Shown: one piece after another, positions 1-5,719 of the stretch
Numbering within the stretch: position 1 is the stretch's first letter
How the letters are laid out: the number at the start of each line of letters is the position of its first letter
DNA from: Candidatus Heimdallarchaeota archaeon
Lineage (GTDB): Archaea > Asgardarchaeota > Heimdallarchaeia > Heimdallarchaeales > Heimdallarchaeaceae
Length of the DNA: 6,271 nt
NCBI GenBank assembly: GCA_016839985.1
Contig: JAEOTG010000048.1
Span: 1 to 6,271 of the forward strand
Direction: 5' to 3'
Made by a program: the position numbers and the translations under genes
The notes under the pieces: model-generated
Told to the model about the DNA's origin: nothing
What the model saw: only the letters and a program-made list of their open reading frames with translations
Databases searched by the model: none

Positions 1-798
1 AAATATAATCCTCATATCACTCGCCCCGAGCGCTCGTTCCGCTTCTACAAAATCTTGTTCTTTCAGTGAGAAGAAGTTTGACCGAATAATGAGTGCCGTA
101 CCTCCCCAACCTATCAGGGAGAAGAATATTACTACAACCGCGTACTTCCCACCCGGTATTTTGACATCCTCAATCAATACGATGATGAAGATCATCAGTA
201 TAAATCCAGGCATTGAATAGAGTAATTCTATAACTCTTTGCAGTATGTCATCTATAGCTCCTCCATAGAAACCCGCAATTGATCCCAAAAACGTACCAAT
301 AATTACCGTCGTCATTTGTCCAATAAATCCTAGAGCTAAAGAAACTGTTGCACCAAAGAATACTCTGGATAACATGTCTTGACCATTTGCATCAGTACCA
401 AATGGGTATTTGAATGACGGAGGTAATTTGGCGTTTGTGTGATCCATATATCTTGGGTGTTGGAATAAAACTATAGGATTTTCTATGTCCATCCCTGGGA
501 ACCATAACTCGATATAAAGATTATTGCGACTTCCATGAAAAAGAGGATGAGGATTCCCATATATAAATCCCTGTGCGGTTAACCAATTATCGAAGGTGAG
601 TAAAATCCAAGAAACAAAAGCCATAGCGATAAGGAATAAAACGATATAAAATCCTAACATTCCCATTTTATCTTTCTTGATACGACGCCAAACAATACTC
701 CATTGGCCAGCACCTTTCATTGTTTCAATTTCTCTAAGTGTTTTCTCATCGAGAAGAAATTCTTCTGCAGGTAATTCTTCTTTATCTATTGTTGCCAT
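1..798 (-). CDS. dppC: Peptide ABC transporter permease, DppC/OppC family (partial, C-terminus beyond window)
   Basis: This is the second inner-membrane permease of a Dpp/Opp-type importer, which pairs with the DppB-like protein upstream to move peptides or similar solutes across the cytoplasmic membrane. The frame is open from the ATG at 798 to base 1, giving 266 residues. Seen: a cytoplasmic N-terminal segment of about 45 residues, a first membrane helix near 47-69, and an extended external loop of about 60 residues. The family hallmark follows at 133-157 (FGTDANGQD, then LSR and a SLALG helix start); Gln140 stands where Arg is usual in GTDxxGRD. More helices follow near 155-178, 190-210 and 218-240. 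The EAA motif that docks on the ATPase begins at Glu252 (EAERALGAS) and is cut at residue 266; DppC proteins are usually about 300 residues, so roughly 30-50 are missing. A GAGGT ribosome-binding site lies 6 bases before the ATG, directly after the dppB stop codon, so the two genes form an operon. The family is certain; the substrate (peptide, nickel or oligosaccharide) cannot be fixed from sequence. Confidence 0.95.
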   Translation of the reverse strand, partial: MATIDKEELPAEEFLLDEKTLREIETMKGAGQWSIVWRRIKKDKMGMLGFYIVLFLIAMAFVSWILLTFDNWLTAQGFIYGNPHPLFHGSRNNLYIELWFPGMDIENPIVLFQHPRYMDHTNAKLPPSFKYPFGTDANGQDMLSRVFFGATVSLALGFIGQMTTVIIGTFLGSIAGFYGGAIDDILQRVIELLYSMPGFILMIFIIVLIEDVKIPGGKYAVVVIFFSLIGWGGTALIIRSNFFSLKEQDFVEAERALGASDMRIIF

Positions 799-804
799 GT
801 TAAA

Positions 805-809
805 ACCTC
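805..809 (-). promoter_or_regulatory. Shine-Dalgarno site of dppC
   Basis: On the minus strand GAGGT stands 6 bases before the dppC ATG and begins one base after the dppB stop codon (TAATGAGGT). It fixes the dppC start at 798 and allows a ribosome finishing dppB to reinitiate on dppC, consistent with equal production of the two permease subunits. Confidence 0.75.
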
Positions 810-810
810 A

Positions 811-1818
811 TTAATATTTAATCCTCGGATCTATAAACACATACGTGATGTCCGTAAGTAAACGAGCCACTAAGAATAAAAATGGGAAGATCGTATTCGT
901 AGCCATCATGAGGGGATAATCTCTAAAAAGTGCTCCTTCTAGAAAAACTGTTCCTAGTCCTGGCCATCCGAAGACTCTTTCTACCATAACCGATCCAGCT
1001 AGTAATCCTGGTAGTGAATTTCCAATAATTGTTACAATTGGTAACAACCCGTTTCTGAATGCATGTTTGTATATAACTGCCCTTCTATCTAATCCTTTTG
1101 CTTTTGCTGTTGTTACATAATCCTGTCTTAGTATTTCTAGCAATTGTGATCTTACTAATCTTGCCATGAATACTAGCCCTCCTAATGTCAACGCAAGTGT
1201 TGGTAGGATTAGATATTTGTAGAAACTTCCGTTGAGAATTAAGGGTGTTTCAAATGCATCCTTATTTGCAACTCCAGTGAATTTGAACATATAGAATGAC
1301 ATCAACATTAACAGTTTAGCAAGCCAGAAAAGTGGCATCGAATATCCAAGTAGCATTGCTACTGTTAGACTTCTATCCCAGATGGAGTTTTGTCTTGTTG
1401 CTGATACTACTCCTATAGCAGTAGCTAGTACTAACGAGAAAATAAACGATAATATGTTAAGAGTTATTGTATATACTGCTCTATCCGCTATTATCTGAGA
1501 TATTGGCATTCCTTGTCCCGCTTGTTGATAATACCAGCTTCTTCCAAAGTCAAAATGTAATAAATTGTTAACAAAATCTACATATCGTTCAAACCAAGGA
1601 ACTGTGTATAGATCTTTATCTAATAGACCCATTTCTATAGCTTCCTTGTTATACGCTGAATTGTAACATTCTATAGTTTGACACTGAATTAACCCTATTC
1701 TAATAATAACAGGATCACCTGGACTGATATTTATAAGAGTGAAGTTCATTAAGGTGATACCTAGCATAACAGGAATAATATAAATGGTTCTTCTTACTAT
1801 GAATCCTCTAAGAGACAT
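811..1818 (-). CDS. dppB: Peptide ABC transporter permease, DppB/OppB family
   Basis: Complete 335-residue permease, normal length for DppB, forming the transmembrane channel with the adjacent DppC-like subunit. Seen: an N-terminal helix at about 9-31 ending in the family motif ISPGDP (31-36), the FGRSW motif at 91-95, helices near 109-138, 150-178, 202-225, 258-280 and 303-325, the EAA loop starting at Asp233 (DYVTTAKAKGLD, continuing to GLLP at 257-260), VERVFGWPGLG at 279-289, and the typical C-terminal end FIDPRIKY. The external loop after helix 1 carries Cys46 and Cys51, which could form a disulfide. The start is supported by a GGAG Shine-Dalgarno sequence (bases 1827-1830) 8 bases upstream. 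The gene is first in an operon with dppC (12-base gap). Substrate-binding protein and ATPase genes are not in the window and probably follow dppC. Family assignment is firm; the exact substrate is not. Confidence 0.96.
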   Translation of the reverse strand: MSLRGFIVRRTIYIIPVMLGITLMNFTLINISPGDPVIIRIGLIQCQTIECYNSAYNKEAIEMGLLDKDLYTVPWFERYVDFVNNLLHFDFGRSWYYQQAGQGMPISQIIADRAVYTITLNILSFIFSLVLATAIGVVSATRQNSIWDRSLTVAMLLGYSMPLFWLAKLLMLMSFYMFKFTGVANKDAFETPLILNGSFYKYLILPTLALTLGGLVFMARLVRSQLLEILRQDYVTTAKAKGLDRRAVIYKHAFRNGLLPIVTIIGNSLPGLLAGSVMVERVFGWPGLGTVFLEGALFRDYPLMMATNTIFPFLFLVARLLTDITYVFIDPRIKY

Positions 1819-1826
1819 ATTTTAAA

Positions 1827-1830
1827 CTCC
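1827..1830 (-). promoter_or_regulatory. Shine-Dalgarno site of dppB
   Basis: GGAG on the minus strand, 8 bases before the ATG at 1818. It supports the chosen start and shows that this gene is read from a leadered mRNA, unlike some neighbours that lack such a site. Confidence 0.65.
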
Positions 1831-1839
1831 GCGAAGCTT

Positions 1840-1862
1840 TATTACGCCAATATGGCATAATA
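1840..1862. promoter_or_regulatory. 23-bp near-perfect palindrome upstream of dppB (candidate operator or leader hairpin)
   Basis: The ten-base arms TATTACGCCA and TGGCATAATA flank a 3-base centre (ATA). The arms are inverted complements at nine of ten positions. In a minus-strand transcript the one mismatch becomes a G-U wobble, so all ten pairs can form. It ends 21 bases before the dppB start codon and just upstream of its Shine-Dalgarno site. With the nearer TATA candidate (1889-1898) the transcript would begin near 1867, which puts the palindrome right over the first transcribed bases. That position fits a dimeric repressor site controlling dppBC, or a 5' hairpin. It is not a terminator: no T tract follows on the minus strand. 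Confidence 0.6.
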
Positions 1863-1888
1863 TAGTTATTCAATTCATTTTTCTATGC

Positions 1889-1905
1889 CTTTATAAGATT
1901 TATCT
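1889..1905 (-). promoter_or_regulatory. Candidate archaeal TATA box with BRE for dppBC
   Basis: The minus strand reads GATAAAT followed by CTTATAAAG, resembling an archaeal BRE plus TATA element. A start about 26 bases downstream would fall near 1867 and give a leader of roughly 50 bases. A second AT-rich candidate (TATATATATTT) lies further upstream at about 1918-1930, so the choice between the two is not settled. Confidence 0.4.
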
Positions 1906-1917
1906 TCTTTTCAGACG

Positions 1918-1933
1918 ATAAATATATATAGGA
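1918..1933 (-). promoter_or_regulatory. Alternative TATA-like element upstream of dppB
   Basis: The minus strand has CCTATATATATTTAT here. If this is the box in use, transcription would start near 1899 and the dppB leader would be about 80 bases and include the whole palindrome at 1840-1862. The low base complexity makes a chance match possible. Confidence 0.3.
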
Positions 1934-2008
1934 AAAGAAATTTGGTATTTTTCCATTTTTGTCTGATTCAACGTTTTTTTAAAGAATGAGGCTATTTTAC
2001 TCTCTTCT

Positions 2009-2725
2009 CTAGTTTTCTTTATCTAAAATAGGTTCTTCATTTATTTGATCAAAAGTAATCTTCCCATCATGCATATGAAGTGTTCGAAGAGCTCTTTTAG
2101 CTGCTGAAAGATCATGTGTAACAAGTATTATCGAAGTTCCCTTTTCATCATTAAGATCTTTGAACAAATCAAGCACCGTTTGTCCAGTTTTTGTGTCAAG
2201 GTTTCCCGTAGGTTCGTCTGCCAGAAGCAAAATAGGCTCATTAACCAAAGCTCTCATTATTGACACTCTTTGTCTTTCTCCTGAACTCAATTCTTCTGGA
2301 AATTTACCTTGCAAATATTCAATATCGAATTCTTTAAAAATTTCACTAACTCTTTTTTGTCTGGTTTCATAAGGAATTGAATCAAATATTAAGGGAAGCT
2401 CAACATTTTCAAATCCAGTAAGTCCCTCAACTAGATTGAAAAATTGAAACACAAAACCTAAATTTTTTCTTCTAAAATTAGTTAATTCCTCTGTAGAGAA
2501 AGCACTTAAATCTGTTCCATTTATAATGATTTTTCCTTCAGTTGGAACTTCTAAAGTACCAATTAAGTTTAGTAATGTAGTTTTACCTGAACCACTAGGT
2601 CCAACAACCGATGTAAACTCTCCTTTTTGAAAACTAACAGAAACGCCATTCACTGCAAGAACTTGACTATTTCCAACTGTGAATGTTTTTGAGAGATCCT
2701 TACACCTAACTAGTTCTTCTTTCAT
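2009..2725 (-). CDS. ABC transporter ATP-binding protein, LolD/MacB family
   Basis: Complete 238-residue nucleotide-binding subunit of the LolD/MacB/FtsE-like class, which works with FtsX-type permeases in mechanotransmission, export or lipoprotein handling rather than classical uptake. Seen: Walker A GPSGSGKT at 42-49, Q-loop Gln94 in FVFQFFNL, ABC signature LSSGE at 146-150 (usual form LSGGE), Walker B ILLLAD followed by catalytic Glu171, D-loop GNLD at 174-177, and switch His204. The stretch NLIGTLEVPTEG (53-64) and the run GFVFQFFNL are typical of this class. All catalytic residues are present. It is not one of the Dpp ATPases: it lacks the C-terminal oligopeptide-transporter extension and is separated from dppB by 190 bases. 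The gene before it is a coiled-coil protein, so no cognate FtsX-like permease is adjacent. No Shine-Dalgarno sequence is evident before the ATG. Confidence 0.93.
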   Translation of the reverse strand: MKEELVRCKDLSKTFTVGNSQVLAVNGVSVSFQKGEFTSVVGPSGSGKTTLLNLIGTLEVPTEGKIIINGTDLSAFSTEELTNFRRKNLGFVFQFFNLVEGLTGFENVELPLIFDSIPYETRQKRVSEIFKEFDIEYLQGKFPEELSSGERQRVSIMRALVNEPILLLADEPTGNLDTKTGQTVLDLFKDLNDEKGTSIILVTHDLSAAKRALRTLHMHDGKITFDQINEEPILDKEN

Positions 2726-2764
2726 CTAAATCATTAAAAAATAAAGCACTAATAAATGTGTTTA

Positions 2765-2780
2765 AAGGATAAATATTTCT
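2765..2780 (-). promoter_or_regulatory. Candidate promoter of the LolD/MacB-type ATPase gene
   Basis: The minus strand has GAAATATTTATCC in the 77-base gap behind the coiled-coil gene. A TATA box here would place the transcript start about 20 bases before the ATG at 2725. This suggests the ATPase can be transcribed independently of the upstream gene. The support is only motif resemblance and spacing. Confidence 0.35.
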
Positions 2781-2802
2781 CTTCCTTCAGATATATGCTT
2801 CT

Positions 2803-4266
2803 CTAAAATAATGAAGGTTTAAGGAAAGTTATCTCATCAGTAGAACTAATATAGAGTATCTTTCCTTCCACTTTTTTATCATCTTGTTTAGCTGAAAAAT
2901 AATAAATTAAAGACGGAATGTAAATGACATGTATTGTGATATTTTCTATTTCAGTTGTAACAGCTTTAAGAATTTCCAGAATATCTTCTCCGTCCACATC
3001 CTCTGTAATTTCCTTCAATTTTTCTTTTATTCTTGAGCTGTATTTTTCTATAAAAATTTCATTAGCTTGTTTCTCATTTTCACTTGAGATTATCCCCAAC
3101 CATGTTTCATAAGTTTCTTCTAGTTTCTTTACTTCATTGATTCTCTTCTGAAGTGTATCTTTTTCTTTCTGAAATTCTCTTAATTGTTTCACTAGTTTTT
3201 CTTTATCTTCCCTAGATACATCCTTCCCTCTCTTTTCTTCAATTTTATATCTTTTAGTTTTTGCATCAATTGACTTTTGGTTTTTCTTTAATTTCAGATA
3301 TTGAATCTGTGTTTCTTTATTGCTGGCAATTTGTCTCTCTTGCATATTTTTTACTTGAATTTTCAGTTTTTCAATTGCTTCTAGATATTGACGTTTATCT
3401 CGCCAAAATATTCCTTTTTCATCTATCTCCTTTTCTAGTTTTTTTAATTGTTCTGAAATTTCAGTATTATAATATTTCAAATCTTCTATTTTCTTTTCAT
3501 ATTCTCCTATAAATTCTTGAATTATTGTATGATCTAATTCCAATAATTCATATTCAGTAGCCTGCTGCTTATTCAAATTCTCCTTTGCTTTCTCGTTTAG
3601 AAGTTGAACTAATTTCAATTGAAATTTATTAAAAGTCTGATTCCATATTTTTGTTTCTTCTGGTGATAAATTTGTATCATTATTCGCTCTAGCAGATAAT
3701 AATTTTAATTGTTTAAGATTTCCTGTTATGAAGAAAGGAAGGTCAATTCCATCAACCTCGAGTTGTAAAGAAGCATCATACTTTCCATTTAGTTTACATA
3801 ATACAAATGGAACACCTAGAATTTTTGATTTTTCGACTTTAATCTTTTCTAGGGAATGAAACTTTGTTTTTACAACATCTACAATCTTATCAGCAGATAA
3901 TTCTTTGAATAAATAATAAAAATCTGAAATTTGAACTTCAGCATCAGAGTAGTATTTAATTAGTTCTTCTTCAATAATCAAAATGCTTTGAATTTTCTTT
4001 TTTTTCTGTTTTATTTTTGTTTCTTTTTCAGTTTCTATAGTTTGTATCTCTAAATCCTGTGCTTGTTTTTGAACGTCTTCAAGTTCACTCTCTTTCTTCT
4101 CTGAAATGGTTTCTAATTCTTCTTGAGGTTCTGTAATCTTTGTATCCTCGACATCAATCTTCTGTTTAGCTGTATCTGGAGTTTCTTCCACAATTTTCTC
4201 TAATCTCTTAACTAGCTCAAGAAAACTGGTAAAAGATTGAGGTTCATCAGGAGCGTCATCAGTCAT
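2803..4266 (-). CDS. Coiled-coil protein of unknown function with terminal alpha/beta modules
   Basis: A 487-residue soluble protein that I do not recognise. No signal peptide or membrane helix is visible. Order of parts: residues 1-92 are acidic to mixed charge, probably largely disordered and helical (rich in E, K, T, D), ending in a lysine cluster (KQKKKKIQ, 86-93). Residues 95-195 look like a folded alpha/beta module, two helices then strands (KILGVPFVLCKLNG, LQLEVDGIDLPFFITG). Residues about 205-425 are a long charged coiled coil with one break near 285-295 (GIFWRD). Residues 428-487 form a second small module, one helix followed by strands (HVIYIPSLIYYFSAK, GKILYISS, EITFLKP). The architecture suggests an elongated scaffold or dimeric tether. 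A leaderless or near-leaderless start at the ATG fits the TATA box at 4298-4307; the ATG overlapping 4277 is out of frame. The gene shares its promoter region with the divergent zinc-ribbon gene. Confidence 0.85.
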   Translation of the reverse strand: MTDDAPDEPQSFTSFLELVKRLEKIVEETPDTAKQKIDVEDTKITEPQEELETISEKKESELEDVQKQAQDLEIQTIETEKETKIKQKKKKIQSILIIEEELIKYYSDAEVQISDFYYLFKELSADKIVDVVKTKFHSLEKIKVEKSKILGVPFVLCKLNGKYDASLQLEVDGIDLPFFITGNLKQLKLLSARANNDTNLSPEETKIWNQTFNKFQLKLVQLLNEKAKENLNKQQATEYELLELDHTIIQEFIGEYEKKIEDLKYYNTEISEQLKKLEKEIDEKGIFWRDKRQYLEAIEKLKIQVKNMQERQIASNKETQIQYLKLKKNQKSIDAKTKRYKIEEKRGKDVSREDKEKLVKQLREFQKEKDTLQKRINEVKKLEETYETWLGIISSENEKQANEIFIEKYSSRIKEKLKEITEDVDGEDILEILKAVTTEIENITIHVIYIPSLIYYFSAKQDDKKVEGKILYISSTDEITFLKPSLF

Positions 4267-4297
4267 TTATAATAACCATAGTACAATCTCTATTCTT

Positions 4298-4307
4298 ATT
4301 ATTTAAA
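4298..4307 (-). promoter_or_regulatory. TATA box of the coiled-coil protein gene
   Basis: The minus strand reads TTTAAATAAT, a good archaeal TATA box. Transcription would begin about 26 bases downstream, near 4276, leaving a leader of only about 10 bases before the ATG at 4266. This agrees with the absence of a Shine-Dalgarno sequence. Confidence 0.5.
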
Positions 4308-4407
4308 CTGCTCGAAACGAAGTTCTTGATTCTATTAAAATTTAGACTAACTTAGTAAATTTTTGAGGTCTTCTTTCTTCTCTTAAAAATATCTAGGTAT
4401 TGCCGAA

Positions 4408-4417
4408 TTATATAAAG
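4408..4417 (+). promoter_or_regulatory. TATA box of the zinc-ribbon membrane protein gene
   Basis: The plus strand has TTATATAAAG. Its centre near 4413 predicts a transcript start at about 4438-4440, that is, at the GTG of the longest reading frame. The mRNA would then be leaderless from GTG 4439, or have a leader of about 15 bases for the ATG at 4454. Confidence 0.5.
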
Positions 4418-4438
4418 AATAATTCAGAGAAAAACTAG

Positions 4439-5713
4439 GTGAGTATTATTTCTATGAAGAAGTGTCCTATTTGTTATTCCATTTTACCTCCTAAAGTGGT
4501 TTTTTGTCCGGTGTGTGGCACAGAGCTACAAACACAAGTCAGTGAGTCTATAAATGTAGTACATACACCAGTTAGCGATCCTGTAAGAAAACCTTTCTTT
4601 GGAGATGAACCAATAGAAACAGCGATGAAAAAGACTGATATAATAGTAGATGGCACACAATACGCTTGGAAAGTATCTGATACAATGATTCCATTTCAAA
4701 TGAAAGGACAAGTTAAGTATAGTGATGATTTCTCTCTTTCACGTTTTAAATTACGATTTATGAAACAAATGAAAATATCTGATTTAGCAATAATTAGTTC
4801 TCTTAGCCTTTTTACCGCATTCTTATTGATTTTTCAAATAAGCCTTGTTAGTTTACTGATTTTTTATGAATCTATCTCATTTCTGGTTTCATTATCGTTA
4901 GTAATAGTCTCTTTAACAATATCTTCGCTAGCTCTTTTCATATTAAATCAGAAAATTGCAAAGATTATTGCAGAAAAAAATGAGATAAAATTAAGTAGTA
5001 CCAAAAAAAATCTTTTACCTTTTCTGTTTATTCATGGATTACACTTAATCATGGTTGTGTTAGTATCTGGAATTATATTCTTCATGATAAAAGGTTCTCT
5101 ATTAAGTGAAACACTTCCTCCTTCGATCTATGCATTTGCTTTCCTTTTAATACTGATTCTATCTCTCATATCTCCAACTTTCCGAATTGCCAAAATTCTT
5201 GCATCAGTAAGAGATTCAGGTGTTTTTCAGAATTTATATGATTCAATACAATTTCCTAAAATTAGTATAAAAAGAAATCTAGAAATTTCTATTCTTACAT
5301 TTCTTATACCTCTTTCAATAATACTCGCTAGTTTAAATCCTCTATTAAATTTTGTAGGAAACATCTTTAATTCTTCAAGTTACAACCCTCTAACTAGCGT
5401 TGATATTTTCATTTTTACTTCAGTATTAATAATAATAGCAGTTTGTTTCGCTTTCTTTAGTTTAAATGATATTACAGCAACTCTCCATTATGAAAAAATT
5501 ATCCAACAGTATATCGATCCTCCAAGTCTGGAATGGATAAATAGTCACCAAGACGATTTAGGCTCTGATTATAGAATTCAATCAATAAATCCTAATGATG
5601 AATTTCAAGAAAAATCGTTATCAAATAGAGAAAGAAGATGTCCTACATGTTCAGCAGTTATAGTTGAAGGAGCAGAATTTTGTACAGATTGTGGAAAAAA
5701 AGTAGTAATTTGA
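4439..5713 (+). CDS. Multi-pass membrane protein with a zinc ribbon at each end
   Basis: A 424-residue integral membrane protein; function unknown. Seen: an N-terminal zinc ribbon with Cys9, Cys12, Cys23 and Cys26 (CPIC, CPVCG), a soluble linker of about 85 residues, then about six hydrophobic helices near 115-142, 144-170, 193-217, 228-250, 281-306 and 321-343. A charged segment and a C-terminal zinc ribbon with Cys401, Cys404, Cys415 and Cys418 (CPTC, CTDCG) follow. Both ribbons have the same C-x2-C-x10-C-x2-C spacing. An even number of helices would put both ribbons on the same, presumably cytoplasmic, side. The start is open: GTG 4439 may be used leaderless, or ATG 4454 (residue 6) with GGTGA at 4438-4442 as ribosome-binding site 11 bases upstream; the ribbon is intact either way. 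It diverges from the coiled-coil gene and converges on the GTPase gene with 6 bases between stops. Zinc binding is expected from the motif; any partner is unknown. Confidence 0.88.
   Translation: MSIISMKKCPICYSILPPKVVFCPVCGTELQTQVSESINVVHTPVSDPVRKPFFGDEPIETAMKKTDIIVDGTQYAWKVSDTMIPFQMKGQVKYSDDFSLSRFKLRFMKQMKISDLAIISSLSLFTAFLLIFQISLVSLLIFYESISFLVSLSLVIVSLTISSLALFILNQKIAKIIAEKNEIKLSSTKKNLLPFLFIHGLHLIMVVLVSGIIFFMIKGSLLSETLPPSIYAFAFLLILILSLISPTFRIAKILASVRDSGVFQNLYDSIQFPKISIKRNLEISILTFLIPLSIILASLNPLLNFVGNIFNSSSYNPLTSVDIFIFTSVLIIIAVCFAFFSLNDITATLHYEKIIQQYIDPPSLEWINSHQDDLGSDYRIQSINPNDEFQEKSLSNRERRCPTCSAVIVEGAEFCTDCGKKVVI
5695..5701 (-). terminator. Candidate U-tract terminator of the GTPase gene
   Basis: Seven A residues on the plus strand give a T7 run on the minus strand, 19 bases past the GTPase stop codon, and inside the last codons of the convergent gene. 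No hairpin precedes it. It may simply reflect the lysine codons of the zinc-ribbon protein. Confidence 0.3.
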
Positions 5714-5719
5714 TTAGAA

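Noticed and set aside
1840..1862. Rho-independent-type terminator for the upstream ATPase gene
   Set aside because: The hairpin is not followed by a T tract on the minus strand, and it lies about 150 bases beyond the ATPase stop and right before the dppB ribosome-binding site.
1918..1933. Short TA repeat as a microsatellite or origin element
   Set aside because: Only about four TA units and no nearby repeated boxes; a TATA-like promoter element is the simpler reading.
2160..2372. 70-residue plus-strand reading frame
   Set aside because: It lies wholly inside the ABC ATPase gene on the opposite strand, which has every family motif; the reading frame has no recognisable protein features.
2924..3512. 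Two plus-strand reading frames of 62 and 83 residues (2924-3112 and 3261-3512)
   Set aside because: They are antisense to the coiled-coil gene. Their F/S/L-rich composition is what K/E-rich coiled-coil codons give on the complementary strand.
2803..4266. SMC/Rad50-type ATPase
   Set aside because: Despite the long coiled coil there is no Walker A, signature or Walker B motif in the terminal domains.
4474..4711. Two minus-strand reading frames of about 60 residues
   Set aside because: They are antisense to the zinc-ribbon gene and overlap one another; no ribosome-binding site or motif was seen.
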